DNA of 64,000 nt from JAYPWI01 sp964629575. Its GTDB lineage: Bacteria; Actinomycetota; Acidimicrobiia; Acidimicrobiales; Poriferisodalaceae. The notes under the pieces were generated by a model. It worked only from the letters and a program-made list of their open reading frames with translations, was not told where the DNA came from and ran no database searches. Positions 48,667 through 57,867 of this stretch are shown piece after piece (within the stretch, counting starts at the first letter, position 1; each line of letters starts with the position of its first letter). Position numbers and translations under genes: made by a program. The stretch lies in assembly GCA_964629575.1 (NCBI GenBank), contig CAZVUM010000018.1:8415-72414 (forward strand). Reading direction: 5' to 3'.

Positions 48667-49719
48667 GTGACAGACCTGTTGGAGCTCGCGGCCGAGCTCG
48701 TCGACATCCCCTCCGAGAGCCACTACGAGACCGACCTCGCAGATCACGTCGAGACACGCTTGCGCGCCGCCGACCACCTGCACGTGGAGCGGGTCGGGGA
48801 CAACCTCGTGGCCCGAACCCAACTCGGTTACGAGCATCGACTCCTGGTCGCGGGTCATCTCGACACGGTTCCGGCCAACGGCAACTTGGGGGCACGCCTC
48901 GACGGCGACCGGCTCTACGGCCTCGGCGCGTGCGACATGAAGGGCGGCCTCGCAGCGCAGCTCGCCGCGGCCGAGCAGGTGATCAACCCCACGATCGACG
49001 TGAGCTACGTCTTCTACGTCTGCGAGGAGGTCGCCGTGGAGTACTCCGGTCTCATGCACTTGTTCGCGGAGCGACCCGACCTCGTGCAGGGCGACGTGGC
49101 GCTGCTCGGCGAACCCACATCTGCGGCCATCGAAGCCGGCTGCCAGGGAACGCTGCGGGCGCGCGTCACGTATGCGGGACAGCGGGCGCACACTGCGCGC
49201 CCGTGGAAGGGACGCAACGCGATTCACCGCCTCGGCGACGTGCTGACCGATCTCTCGGGATACCAGGGCCGCCGGCCGGTGATCGACGGGTGCGAGTACC
49301 GGGAGGCGATTCAGGCGGTGTTCGTCGAGGGTGGCGTCGCTGGCAACGTCGTGCCGGACGAGGCAGTACTCACCACCAACCTCCGCTATGCCCCGGACCG
49401 GTCCCCGGAAGAGGCCGAGGCGCACCTCCGGGGCCAGCTCGGCGAGTGCGACGGCTTCGAGGTCGTCGATCATGCGGTCGCGGCCGCTCCGTCGCTCACC
49501 CACCCGCTTCTGGCGGCCCTCGTCGCCCGCAATCGACTGGACGTGCGGGCCAAGCTGGGCTGGACCGACGTGGCGCGATTCGCAGCACATGGGATCCCCG
49601 CCACCAACTTCGGCGCCGGCGACGCGTCGATCGCGCACACCAAAGACGAGTTCGTCGAACGGCGCGAGATCGAAGCGGTTCACGCTGCGTTGGTGGATCT
49701 GCTCACCAACGGAGCGTGA
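48667..49719 (+). CDS. dapE: Succinyl-diaminopimelate desuccinylase
   Basis: A 350-residue M20 metallohydrolase. H64 and D66 (GHLDTVP), D90 (GACDMKGG), E120/E121 (CEEV), E in LLGEPTS and the late H in IAHTKDEFV make the di-zinc site. Releases succinate and LL-diaminopimelate. GTG start with leaderless TAGTCT. Length and the VDIPSES N-terminus fit actinobacterial DapE rather than ArgE. Confidence 0.92.
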   Translation: MTDLLELAAELVDIPSESHYETDLADHVETRLRAADHLHVERVGDNLVARTQLGYEHRLLVAGHLDTVPANGNLGARLDGDRLYGLGACDMKGGLAAQLAAAEQVINPTIDVSYVFYVCEEVAVEYSGLMHLFAERPDLVQGDVALLGEPTSAAIEAGCQGTLRARVTYAGQRAHTARPWKGRNAIHRLGDVLTDLSGYQGRRPVIDGCEYREAIQAVFVEGGVAGNVVPDEAVLTTNLRYAPDRSPEEAEAHLRGQLGECDGFEVVDHAVAAAPSLTHPLLAALVARNRLDVRAKLGWTDVARFAAHGIPATNFGAGDASIAHTKDEFVERREIEAVHAALVDLLTNGA

Positions 49720-49771
49720 CGGGGCGCTGCTCTCTACACTGCCGAGCGACCACCCCTCCGAGGAGACTGCA

Positions 49772-50233
49772 GTGACCTTGAGCGTCGGCGACGAAGCGCC
49801 AGATTTCGAACTTCCCAACGATGAGAACCAGCCAGTCAAGCTGTCCGATTTCCGTGGCGAGAAGGCCGTGGCGATCGTGTTCGTGCCGTTCGCGTTCACC
49901 GGCGTTTGCGCTGGCGAGTTCTGCGAGCTGAGCGACAACATCGCCGACTTCGAGGCCAAGGGCGTTCAGGTTCTCGGCATCACCTGTGACCGTCCCTTCA
50001 GCCTCGCCGCGTGGAAGGCCGACCAGGGCTTCAGCTTCCCGCTTCTGTCCGACGGATGGCCGCACGGCGCGACCGCCTCCGCCTACGGCTGCTTCAACGA
50101 GCAGCTCGGCTGCGCGATGCGCAAGACCGTCGTGGTCGACACCGAGGGCAACGTCGCCGCGATCTTCGAGTCGGCCGACCTGCGCACCCCGCGCGAGAAG
50201 GCCGAGTACGACTCGGTTCTCGCCGGGCTCTAG
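49772..50233 (+). CDS. Peroxiredoxin (AhpE-like)
   Basis: A 153-residue thioredoxin-fold peroxidase. Peroxidatic C46 in FAFTGVC with T43, and C51 as a possible partner (GVCAGEFCELSD). The VGDEAPDFELPN start and LLSDGWPHGATASAYG are typical of one-cysteine/AhpE peroxiredoxins of actinobacteria. GTG start with GAGGAG upstream. Reduces hydroperoxides using mycothiol- or mycoredoxin-type donors (family knowledge). Confidence 0.92.
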   Translation: MTLSVGDEAPDFELPNDENQPVKLSDFRGEKAVAIVFVPFAFTGVCAGEFCELSDNIADFEAKGVQVLGITCDRPFSLAAWKADQGFSFPLLSDGWPHGATASAYGCFNEQLGCAMRKTVVVDTEGNVAAIFESADLRTPREKAEYDSVLAGL

Positions 50234-50240
50234 CCCAGCC

Positions 50241-51050
50241 TCAGCACTCCAGCAGCGCGTCGAGAACGACTGCAACGCCGTCGTCGACGTTGGTCTCTGT
50301 GACCTCGTCGGCGGCGGCTTTTGCCGTGTCGTGGGCGTTGCCCACAGCGACGCCCCACCCGGCCCACTCGAGCATGGCCACGTCGTTGGGCATGTCGCCG
50401 AACGCGATGACCTGGTCCGGCGTGACACCGCTCGCTTCGCACAGCCTTCCGAGCCCGAAGGCCTTGTCGACGCCGGGCGGCATCAGCTCGATGAAAGACA
50501 GACCCGCGTGGGTGGGGTTGGCCCGCTCGCCGGCGATGTCGGACACCCTCTTCAAGGCTTCGTCAGGGCTGTGGCCCGGGAGCGCGACGAGAAGCTTGTG
50601 GACACGCTCGTCCAGGTGGTCCCGCAGATCGTCGATCGCGTCGCGCGGCTCTCGGCCGGCGACCTCGAACCATCTGTGTTCTGCCGCGAACTCCTCGCCC
50701 AGCTCAGCGCAGAAACCGGCGTCGGGCAGGCCGGCGCGAAGATCCTCGAGAACGCTGAATGCGGCGGCGAGGTCGAGCGTCGCGAACTGGGTGACATCTC
50801 CGTTCACGGGGTCGTACCCGATCGCTCCGTTGGCGCAGATCAACCGGGTCGGGATGCCCGTCTGTTCGAGAACCCGTTCGCAGAACCGTGGCGGTCGACC
50901 GGTGATGACGACGAAGTCGACGTGTGATGCGGCGAGCTCTTCGAGGGTCGCTCGTGTTCGCGCTGAGATCTCCCGGTCGTGCCCGAGGAGTGTTCCGTCG
51001 AAGTCGGTGGCCACGAGGCGGAGAGTGGCGAGGTCGGGGCGCTGACTCAC
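50241..51050 (-). CDS. HAD superfamily hydrolase (Cof type)
   Basis: A 269-residue HAD phosphatase with a type IIB cap. D16 and D18 in DFDGTLLG are the nucleophile and acid/base, VVITGRPP is motif II, KAFGLGRLCE holds the lysine and FGDMPNDVAML the metal-binding aspartates. The GTG at 51050 overlaps the GMC oxidoreductase stop by 4 bp. It dephosphorylates a sugar phosphate, flavin or similar small molecule. Confidence 0.9.
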   Translation of the reverse strand: MSQRPDLATLRLVATDFDGTLLGHDREISARTRATLEELAASHVDFVVITGRPPRFCERVLEQTGIPTRLICANGAIGYDPVNGDVTQFATLDLAAAFSVLEDLRAGLPDAGFCAELGEEFAAEHRWFEVAGREPRDAIDDLRDHLDERVHKLLVALPGHSPDEALKRVSDIAGERANPTHAGLSFIELMPPGVDKAFGLGRLCEASGVTPDQVIAFGDMPNDVAMLEWAGWGVAVGNAHDTAKAAADEVTETNVDDGVAVVLDALLEC

Positions 51051-52588
51051 AGGCCGTACCGCGCCGGCTCGGTCCTCAGCCACTCACCGATGGTCTCGCC
51101 GATCATGATCGACGTCGGGTTGGTGTTTGCCCGTGGAACCGTCGGCATGATCGACGCATCGGCGACCACGAGTCCGTCGATCGCGTGGCAGCGCCCGTAT
51201 TGGTCGACGACGGCGGTCGGGTCGTCGGCGGGGCCCATGTGGGCGGTTGCGCACGGGTGATATCCCGAAGCTGCGAACCGACGGAGGAGAGCGATGATGT
51301 CGTCGCGCGAGGTCGCCCGGTCTGGAGACGGGAACACCACCTCGTCGGTCAGCTCGGCGAGCGGTCCCGTTTCGGTGAAGCGCAGTGCATCTTCGAAGCA
51401 GTCGGCCAGGCGCTCGACATCGCGCTGGTTCTCGCAGAAGTGTGGGGCGATGTGGGGTGCGGCGTAGGGGTCCTTGGACGGATACACGAGGTCACCGACG
51501 CCATCGACCTGTTCGAGGATCGCTGCGACGCCGAAGTAGGGATCGTTCACCCGGCCGACGAACGTCAGCTGCTCGATCTGGAGATCCATCCGGTCCCGGC
51601 CGTCCGGCGAGGTGTATCGGAGGATCGTTTGGATGATCGGCTGGTCCCTCGCTACGAGGCTCTGGTCGGTGGGTCGGCACATCACAAACAACGCTGGGTG
51701 ATCCGAGAGGTGGTTGCCCACCCCTGGGACGTCGGCGTTGGTGTCGACGCCCAGGCGATCGAGGTCGGCCTTCGGGCCCACCCCGCTGCGCAAGAGGATG
51801 CCCGGGGTGTGGATGGCGCCTGCTGCGAGCACGACGCACTTGGCATCGAAGCGGTGGCGCTCACCGGCGCCGTCGATCGCCTCGACACCCACCGCACGGC
51901 CGTTCTCGATGACGACACGGTCGGTGTGGAGCCCGCCCTCGATCCGAAGGTTGGGCCGCAGACGCGCCGGCGCGAGATATGCGCTCGCCGTCGACACTCG
52001 TAGCTGGCCGAGCTTGTTCATGGGTTGGGGCCCTGAGCCCCATGCATCGGGATCGTTCTGGTCCGGGCAGTCGGGGTAGCCGAGCTCCTCGGCTGTGGCG
52101 AGGAACGCCTGGTGAAGGGTGGTGAGCTCGCTCGGTGGGTACCGGCGGATGCCGATCGGTCCGGCATCACCGTGATGGGCTTCGTGCCCGTAGTCGAGAT
52201 CGCGTTCGAGACGTTTGAACGTGGTGAGCACGTTGTCCCACGCCCATTCCGGATTGCCCCGATCCGCCCAGTCGTCGTAGTCCTCGGGGACGCCCCGGAG
52301 AAAGATGCACGTGTTGACGGCGCTCGAACCCCCGGTGACCCGACCGCGGGGGAGCGGCTGACCGGGCCGCTGCTCGGTCGGTGAGTACTCGAGGCCCCAG
52401 TCGTGTTTCACGAGCGAGTTCTGGTGCCCGTCGCGCAGGTCGTCCGGCGTTGCTTCGATCGCCGCGTAGTCGGGGCCGGCTTCGAGCACCAGGACCGATC
52501 GGTTGGGGTCCTCGCTGGCGCGCGCGGCCAGCGGAGCTCCACTCGCTCCCGCCCCCACGACGACGAGGTCGTGCTGTTCCCGTGCCAT
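51047..52588 (-). CDS. GMC family FAD-dependent oxidoreductase
   Basis: A 513-residue glucose-methanol-choline oxidoreductase. FAD motif VVVGAGASGAPLAARASE at the N-terminus, GGSSAVNTCIFLRG (GMC signature 1), AAGAIHTPGILLRSGVG (signature 2), HPCATAHMG and DASIMPTVPRANTNPTSIMIGE at the active-site end. ATG at 52588; a GTG one codon earlier lies 8 nt after a TACCGT hexamer (complement 52600..52605) and may be the true leaderless start. An alcohol or choline dehydrogenase-like enzyme, substrate unknown. Confidence 0.9.
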   Translation of the reverse strand: MAREQHDLVVVGAGASGAPLAARASEDPNRSVLVLEAGPDYAAIEATPDDLRDGHQNSLVKHDWGLEYSPTEQRPGQPLPRGRVTGGSSAVNTCIFLRGVPEDYDDWADRGNPEWAWDNVLTTFKRLERDLDYGHEAHHGDAGPIGIRRYPPSELTTLHQAFLATAEELGYPDCPDQNDPDAWGSGPQPMNKLGQLRVSTASAYLAPARLRPNLRIEGGLHTDRVVIENGRAVGVEAIDGAGERHRFDAKCVVLAAGAIHTPGILLRSGVGPKADLDRLGVDTNADVPGVGNHLSDHPALFVMCRPTDQSLVARDQPIIQTILRYTSPDGRDRMDLQIEQLTFVGRVNDPYFGVAAILEQVDGVGDLVYPSKDPYAAPHIAPHFCENQRDVERLADCFEDALRFTETGPLAELTDEVVFPSPDRATSRDDIIALLRRFAASGYHPCATAHMGPADDPTAVVDQYGRCHAIDGLVVADASIMPTVPRANTNPTSIMIGETIGEWLRTEPARYGL

Positions 52589-52662
52589 CACAGCCGTCGA
52601 CGGTAGCTGGCCGAGGCCAGATCGAGGTCGCCGTGGTGTGGTGGGCAATACGCTGCGGGGCC

Positions 52663-54120
52663 ATGGCAGACCTGGTGATCCGCAACGCAACGATCGTCGA
52701 CGGGACGGGCGAGCCCAGGTACGGGGGCGATCTGGCGGTGACCGACGGGCGGATCTCCGCGGTCGGAGATGTCCCCGATTCGGGCGAGACGACGGTCGAT
52801 GCGGGCGGGCTGGCCCTCGCTCCCGGATTCGTCGACGTTCACACCCACGACGACGGTGCACTGGTCGAGCACCCCGGCATGGAGTTCAAGATCAGCCAGG
52901 GCTGCACGAGCGTCGTGGTCGGCAACTGCGGGTTCTCTGCCATTCCCGCCGTGGAAGGAAGTCGCACACTCGATCTGTCGGCCATCACCGCCGAGTGGAG
53001 CGACCTCGACGGCTATCGCAACACCGTCGACGCGGCCGGCTGCGCGCTCAACTCGATCATGTTGGTGGGGCACAACAGCGTGCGACATCTGGTGATGAAA
53101 GGGGAGCGACGCGCGCCGACGTCGGGCGAGCTCGCCACGATGCGCGGCCACGTCGACCGGGCGATGTCCCAGGGTGCCTGCGGATTTTCCAGCGGTCTCG
53201 TCTACCGCCCCGGCCGTTGGGCCGAGACCGACGAGCTCACCGAGCTGGCCTCGGTGGCGGCGCCATACGACGGCATCTACGCAACACACATGCGCAACGA
53301 GCGCGACCGCTTGATCGAAGCGGTCGACGAGGCCCTTCGGATCAGCGGTGATGCCGGCGTTGCGCTGCAGATCAGCCACCACAAGGCCGCCGGCGAGCGC
53401 AACTTCGGAATGGTTGCCGAATCGCTCGCCCACATCGATCGCGCCCGCGAGGGTGGGGCGCGAGTCACGCTCGACGTGTATCCGTACACGGCTGGAAGCG
53501 GGCCGATGATCCAGTACTTCGATCTGGCCAACCCCGACCCCGAGCTCGCCCGGGCGATCCAGCTGGCCTCGTGCCCGGCCTTCAAGCAGTACGAAGGGCG
53601 CATGCTCGTCGATGTGGCGGACGAGCTGGGCATAACTCCGGCCGAGGCGGTCGTGCATGTGCTGACCGCGCCAGAGGGCGACAAGACGATCTGTATCCAG
53701 CACATCATGGATGAGGGTGACGTCGTGTCGAACCTCGAGCACCCGATGGTGATGGTCGGCTCCGACGGGCTACCGGACCTCGATGGACGGCCGCATCCTC
53801 GCCTGTTCGGCACGTTCCCGAGGGTTCTCGGCAAGTACGTGAGGCAGGAAGGCGTGCTCGACGTGGAGCAGGCCGTTCGTCGGATGACCTCTCTGTCCTG
53901 CGACGTTCACGGCCTCGCCGACCGGGGGCGACTGGTCGAGGGCGCATGGGCCGACCTGGTGCTCTTCGATCCCGACACCGTGATCGATGCCGCAACCTAC
54001 GAGGACCCCAAGGTCGAGTCGGTGGGCATTCAGAGCGTGTGGGTCAACGGCGAGCTTGCATTCGACCAGGGCTCCCACACCGGGTCGCGAGCCGGTGGCG
54101 TTCTGCGATACCGGGAGTAG
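52663..54120 (+). CDS. N-acyl-D-amino-acid deacylase-like amidohydrolase
   Basis: A 485-residue metal-dependent amidohydrolase of the D-aminoacylase group. H60/H62 in VDVHTHDD, the cysteine of VGNCGFS that bridges metals in D-aminoacylases, ATHMRNERD, LQISHHKAAG and MVGSDGLPD all match. Hydrolyses N-acyl-D-amino acids or related amides. Leaderless start, TACGCT at 52649-52654, 8 nt before the ATG. Divergent from the GMC oxidoreductase. Confidence 0.9.
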   Translation: MADLVIRNATIVDGTGEPRYGGDLAVTDGRISAVGDVPDSGETTVDAGGLALAPGFVDVHTHDDGALVEHPGMEFKISQGCTSVVVGNCGFSAIPAVEGSRTLDLSAITAEWSDLDGYRNTVDAAGCALNSIMLVGHNSVRHLVMKGERRAPTSGELATMRGHVDRAMSQGACGFSSGLVYRPGRWAETDELTELASVAAPYDGIYATHMRNERDRLIEAVDEALRISGDAGVALQISHHKAAGERNFGMVAESLAHIDRAREGGARVTLDVYPYTAGSGPMIQYFDLANPDPELARAIQLASCPAFKQYEGRMLVDVADELGITPAEAVVHVLTAPEGDKTICIQHIMDEGDVVSNLEHPMVMVGSDGLPDLDGRPHPRLFGTFPRVLGKYVRQEGVLDVEQAVRRMTSLSCDVHGLADRGRLVEGAWADLVLFDPDTVIDAATYEDPKVESVGIQSVWVNGELAFDQGSHTGSRAGGVLRYRE

Positions 54121-54166
54121 CTCGCCGTCGCGGTCGCGAGGCTGTGTTGGCTCCTGCGGTGCGCGT

Positions 54167-56506
54167 TCAGCTCCGAACGGCGAGGTCGACCGGGGTCGTC
54201 ATCGTCGCCGGGTCGGCGCCTCGGTACACGGCATCACCGAAGGTGAACACGCCGCCGTCTTCGATCAGCGCGTAGTAGCCGTCCCCGGTGGCCGTCGGTC
54301 GCACTTCGATCGCGGTGGGCGGCTGGCAGAGCCCCACGCCGGGCACGCTGCCCCAGAAGGGAACGCCGAAGCTGAAGACTCCGCCGTCGCGGCCGAGCAG
54401 CCAGTAGCCGTTTCCGTCGGGGTGGACCGCCATCGAGATGACGGGAGCGTTGAGCGAGAGGTTGCCGGTGGACCCGTGGTACGTGGCTGCGCCGAAGGTG
54501 AAGATGCCGCCGTCCTGCCCGAGGAGCCAATACCCGTCGCCGTCCGCGGTCGGCGCCATGGCGACGACAGGGGCGTTGAGCGAGAGGTTGCCGGTCGATC
54601 CGAAATAGCCGGCAGCGCCGAAGGTGAAGATGCCCCCGTCCTGACCGAGCAGCCAGTACCCGTTGCCCGACGGGGTCGCCGCCATCGAGATGATCGGTGA
54701 GTTGAGCGGAATGCCTTCCATCGATCCGTGGTGGACGGCGTCGCCGAACGCCGCGATGCCGCCGGCGCTGTCGAGGATCCAGTATCCGTTGCCCGTGTTG
54801 GTCTCGGTGATCGCCACGGCAGCTCGTCCTGGCGCGAGCGAGCCGAGGAGATCGCCGTAGTGCGGCGCATCGCCGAACGCTTGGACGCGTCCATCGGCGC
54901 CGAGCACCCAGTAGCCGCGGGATGCGCCACCCGCGGGGTCGGCGCCGGGGTTCTGCGAACCGCGGCAGAAGTGCGCGGGTAGCGGATCGCCGCCTGATTC
55001 CGGCGCGCCGGTGTGTTTGTTGTTGCCGCGCCACACGGGCCAGTCGGGCTCGGAGCCCGGGGTGGGAATGGAGTACGCGGCGAGCCGACTCTGGCTGTTG
55101 GCCCCCGGGCGCCCGGCGCCGGCAATGATCTGCCAGCCGTGGGGCCCGAAGTCACCGACCGCAGGTGAGCTCGCAGCGAGAATCGCCCAGTGTTCGTTGA
55201 TGCTCTGGCCGAACCAGGCTCCGTCGCTGCCGCGGAGCGCCCACGTGTTGTAGAGGTTGCTGGCCAGCACGTCCTGGGTGCCGTTGCCGTCGAGGTCTGC
55301 GATCACCGCAGAGCCGAAGAACATGCCGTCGCGGTCCACCGTGTCGGTCGGAAGCTCGGGGTGAACCGCCCACTTCAGGGAGCCGTCGCCGTGGAATGCG
55401 TAGACCCATTCGTTCCAGCTCGCGACCACGACCTCGGGGATGCCGTCGCCGTCGAGGTCGCCGAGGGCGGGGCTCGCGTAGATCACATCGCCGACGCTGA
55501 CCGGCCAGCCGGGAACATCGGACGCATCGTCGATGTGCCAGGCGAACACCTTGTGACCGTCGGGGTGGCGGTAGAAGTCGCCGCCTCCGATGACCACCTC
55601 GAAGCGGCCGTCACCGTTGATGTCGCCGATTGCAGTGCTCGACTTGAACGACTCGCCCGTGCACTTGGTCCACAGCACGGCCACGGTGCCGTTCTGCCAA
55701 TCGAGCGCCCAGTACCGGCCGCCACCGCACGGTGTCACGCCCACCGTTGCGTCGCCGCCGATGAAGATCTCGTGGCGTCCGTCCTCGTCGCTGTCCCACA
55801 GGGCGACGCTGCCCCAGATGGTGTCGACGTTGTCGAACGGAAAGCCCGGGAGCACGTTGTTGTTGCGGTCGACAGCCCAGACCCGATGATCCCAGCCACC
55901 CCATACGAGGTCGTCCCAGCCGTCGCCGTCGATGTCACCGATCGCCACCGCGCCGTGTACGGGCTCGCCGTAGCCATCGCCGGGTTCCGTGCCTGTCCAC
56001 AGGTCGAACTTGTCGAACCCTTCGCGCGCCCATTTCACAGCGCCCGTGTGTTCGTACACGATGACACCGCCGCGGTGCCGCCCGGCCCAGCGCGTCCCGA
56101 CCCCCGTGATGATCTCGAGACGACCGTCGCCGTCGATGTCGTGCAGGGTCGGGCTGGAGGTGATCGGCGAGGGCGTCACCGAGGGAGGAATCACCGCCGG
56201 TACCGGGAAGCCGGGCAGCATCACGCCGGTGGCGGTCGTCGCGTACAGGTAGCCGTTCTCGTCGCCCCACACGATGTCGTTGACGCCGTCAGCGTCGACA
56301 TCGCCGATCGCCGGTGAGGAGTTGCGGTTGAACCCCGCGTACTCGATCGCCCACGACTCCGTGATCGCGGAGGCGGACACCTCTGGCTCGCTGATTGGCT
56401 CGTCCGCGGAGGCGCCCGGAACCATCGTGCCGAGCCCGACAGCGCACGCGGCCGCGGCCGCGAACCATGGGCGCTTCGTGGAGGTCATTCGCATGAGATC
56501 GGTCAT
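54167..56506 (-). CDS. Secreted FG-GAP/VCBS propeller protein with six GYWLLG repeats
   Basis: A 779-residue exported protein. After a signal peptide (MTSTKRPWFAAAAACAVGLG ... ASA) the N-terminal 480 residues hold repeated calcium-binding FG-GAP/VCBS motifs (IGDVDADGVNDIVWG, HDIDGDGRLEIITG, IGDIDGDGWDDLVWG, GDINGDGRFEVVIGG, GDLDGDGIPEVVVAS, ADLDGNGTQDVLAS), a beta-propeller. The last 249 residues are six 37-43-residue repeats starting GYWxL. The start may be the ATG at 56506, 56494 or 56488; none has a good ribosome site. Probably a cell-surface adhesin or matrix protein. Confidence 0.82.
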   Translation of the reverse strand: MTDLMRMTSTKRPWFAAAAACAVGLGTMVPGASADEPISEPEVSASAITESWAIEYAGFNRNSSPAIGDVDADGVNDIVWGDENGYLYATTATGVMLPGFPVPAVIPPSVTPSPITSSPTLHDIDGDGRLEIITGVGTRWAGRHRGGVIVYEHTGAVKWAREGFDKFDLWTGTEPGDGYGEPVHGAVAIGDIDGDGWDDLVWGGWDHRVWAVDRNNNVLPGFPFDNVDTIWGSVALWDSDEDGRHEIFIGGDATVGVTPCGGGRYWALDWQNGTVAVLWTKCTGESFKSSTAIGDINGDGRFEVVIGGGDFYRHPDGHKVFAWHIDDASDVPGWPVSVGDVIYASPALGDLDGDGIPEVVVASWNEWVYAFHGDGSLKWAVHPELPTDTVDRDGMFFGSAVIADLDGNGTQDVLASNLYNTWALRGSDGAWFGQSINEHWAILAASSPAVGDFGPHGWQIIAGAGRPGANSQSRLAAYSIPTPGSEPDWPVWRGNNKHTGAPESGGDPLPAHFCRGSQNPGADPAGGASRGYWVLGADGRVQAFGDAPHYGDLLGSLAPGRAAVAITETNTGNGYWILDSAGGIAAFGDAVHHGSMEGIPLNSPIISMAATPSGNGYWLLGQDGGIFTFGAAGYFGSTGNLSLNAPVVAMAPTADGDGYWLLGQDGGIFTFGAATYHGSTGNLSLNAPVISMAVHPDGNGYWLLGRDGGVFSFGVPFWGSVPGVGLCQPPTAIEVRPTATGDGYYALIEDGGVFTFGDAVYRGADPATMTTPVDLAVRS
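54170..54916 (-). repeat. Six tandem GYWLLG repeats (about 126 bp each)
   Basis: Repeat units of 43, 42, 42, 42, 43 and 37 codons. Units 3 and 4 share GYWLLGQDGGIFTFGAA and GSTGNLSLNAPV, so their DNA is also closely similar. This indicates recent internal duplication. Confidence 0.9.
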
Positions 56507-56649
56507 CCACGGGCCCGGGTCAAGGATTGTTTTCGAGGCGCCGCCCGCGCGATGAGACACCGTAGAGGCCCACGGCGATACCCTGGCTTCAGCCCTGCGA
56601 ACGAGCCATCCAGATCACCGGCCTTCCAGGGGCGAACGGCTGCCGTGCG

Positions 56650-57867
56650 GTGGCCACGGAGGTTCCGGGCTCGGAACCGGCAGTCAAACAAGAGAATTTC
56701 CCCCTCGTGACAACCACATTCGCCGAACTCGGCGTGCCCCAAGTCCTGTGCGACGCTTTGACGCGCCAGGGCATCACCAGCCCCTTTGCCATTCAGGAAC
56801 TCACCATCGCCGATGCAATGGCGGGTCGTGATGTGTGCGGAAAGGCCAAGACCGGATCGGGCAAGACCCTCGCGTTCAGCCTCCCGTCGCTCGCGCACAC
56901 AACACCTGATCCCGACGGTAAGCCAACCACGTTGATGCTGACCCCGACCCGGGAGCTGGCCAACCAGATCACCGGGGTCGTCGAGCCGCTGGCCGAAGCT
57001 GCGAACGTTCGTCCGATCGCCGTCTATGGCGGGACGAACATCGAGAAGCAGATCGAGACGATCAAGCGCGGCATCGACATCATCATCGCCACCCCCGGTC
57101 GCCTGATCGACCTCATCGACCGTGGCGCGGTCGACGTGGCGCGGGTCCAGCGGGTCATCGTCGACGAGGCCGACCGGATGGCCGACATGGGGTTCCTTCC
57201 CCAGGTCGAGTGGATCCTTCGCCACATCGAATCCGATCACCAGACGATGTTGTTCTCCGCCACCCTCGACGGCGCTGTCGACACCGTCGTGAAGCGTCAC
57301 CTCAACGATCCGGTCTTTCACGAGGTCGAAGAGCGCGAGGTCACCGTCAGCGAGATGGGCCACCTCTTCATGTCGGTTCACAAGATGAACCAGGTGCAAG
57401 TGGCGGCGCGGATCATCGAGACCTCCAGCAAGACCTTGCTGTTCACCCGCACCAAGAGGGGCGCAGATCACCTGCAGCGCGAGCTGTACAACGAGGGCGT
57501 CAAGGTGAAGGCGATCCACGGCGACCTGCGCCAGAACCACCGAGAGCAGGCGCTGTCGGAGTTCACCTCGGGCAAGATCAAGGCGCTGGTCGCGACCGAC
57601 GTCGCTGCCCGTGGAATTCACGTCGACGACGTCGATGTGGTGATCCACTACAACCCGCCAGAGGACCACAAGACCTACCTGCACCGCTCGGGGCGCACAG
57701 CGCGCGCCGGCCAGAGCGGAACCGCGGTCACGATGTTCCTGTGGGACGAAGAGCTCCAGGTGCGGCAGCTGCAGCGCCGTCTCGGCCTCAAGTTGCCGCT
57801 GCACGAGGTGTTCTCCAACGACGGTCGGCTCGACGATCTCGTGGGCTGGGCGTCACGTCAGGAGTGA
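56650..57867 (+). CDS. DEAD-box RNA helicase
   Basis: A 405-residue core helicase. Q motif at F24-Q49, Walker A AKTGSGKT (66-73), PTREL (99-103), DEAD (172-175), SAT (203-205), and motifs V and VI ATDVAARGIHVDDV and HRSGRTARAG. It has no long RNA-binding tail, so it is a minimal RhlE/DeaD-type enzyme for RNA remodelling. GTG at 56650; a later GTG at 56707 would also leave the Q motif intact. A TACCCT -10 candidate lies at 56579-56584. The methyltransferase start overlaps its stop. Confidence 0.93.
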   Translation: MATEVPGSEPAVKQENFPLVTTTFAELGVPQVLCDALTRQGITSPFAIQELTIADAMAGRDVCGKAKTGSGKTLAFSLPSLAHTTPDPDGKPTTLMLTPTRELANQITGVVEPLAEAANVRPIAVYGGTNIEKQIETIKRGIDIIIATPGRLIDLIDRGAVDVARVQRVIVDEADRMADMGFLPQVEWILRHIESDHQTMLFSATLDGAVDTVVKRHLNDPVFHEVEEREVTVSEMGHLFMSVHKMNQVQVAARIIETSSKTLLFTRTKRGADHLQRELYNEGVKVKAIHGDLRQNHREQALSEFTSGKIKALVATDVAARGIHVDDVDVVIHYNPPEDHKTYLHRSGRTARAGQSGTAVTMFLWDEELQVRQLQRRLGLKLPLHEVFSNDGRLDDLVGWASRQE

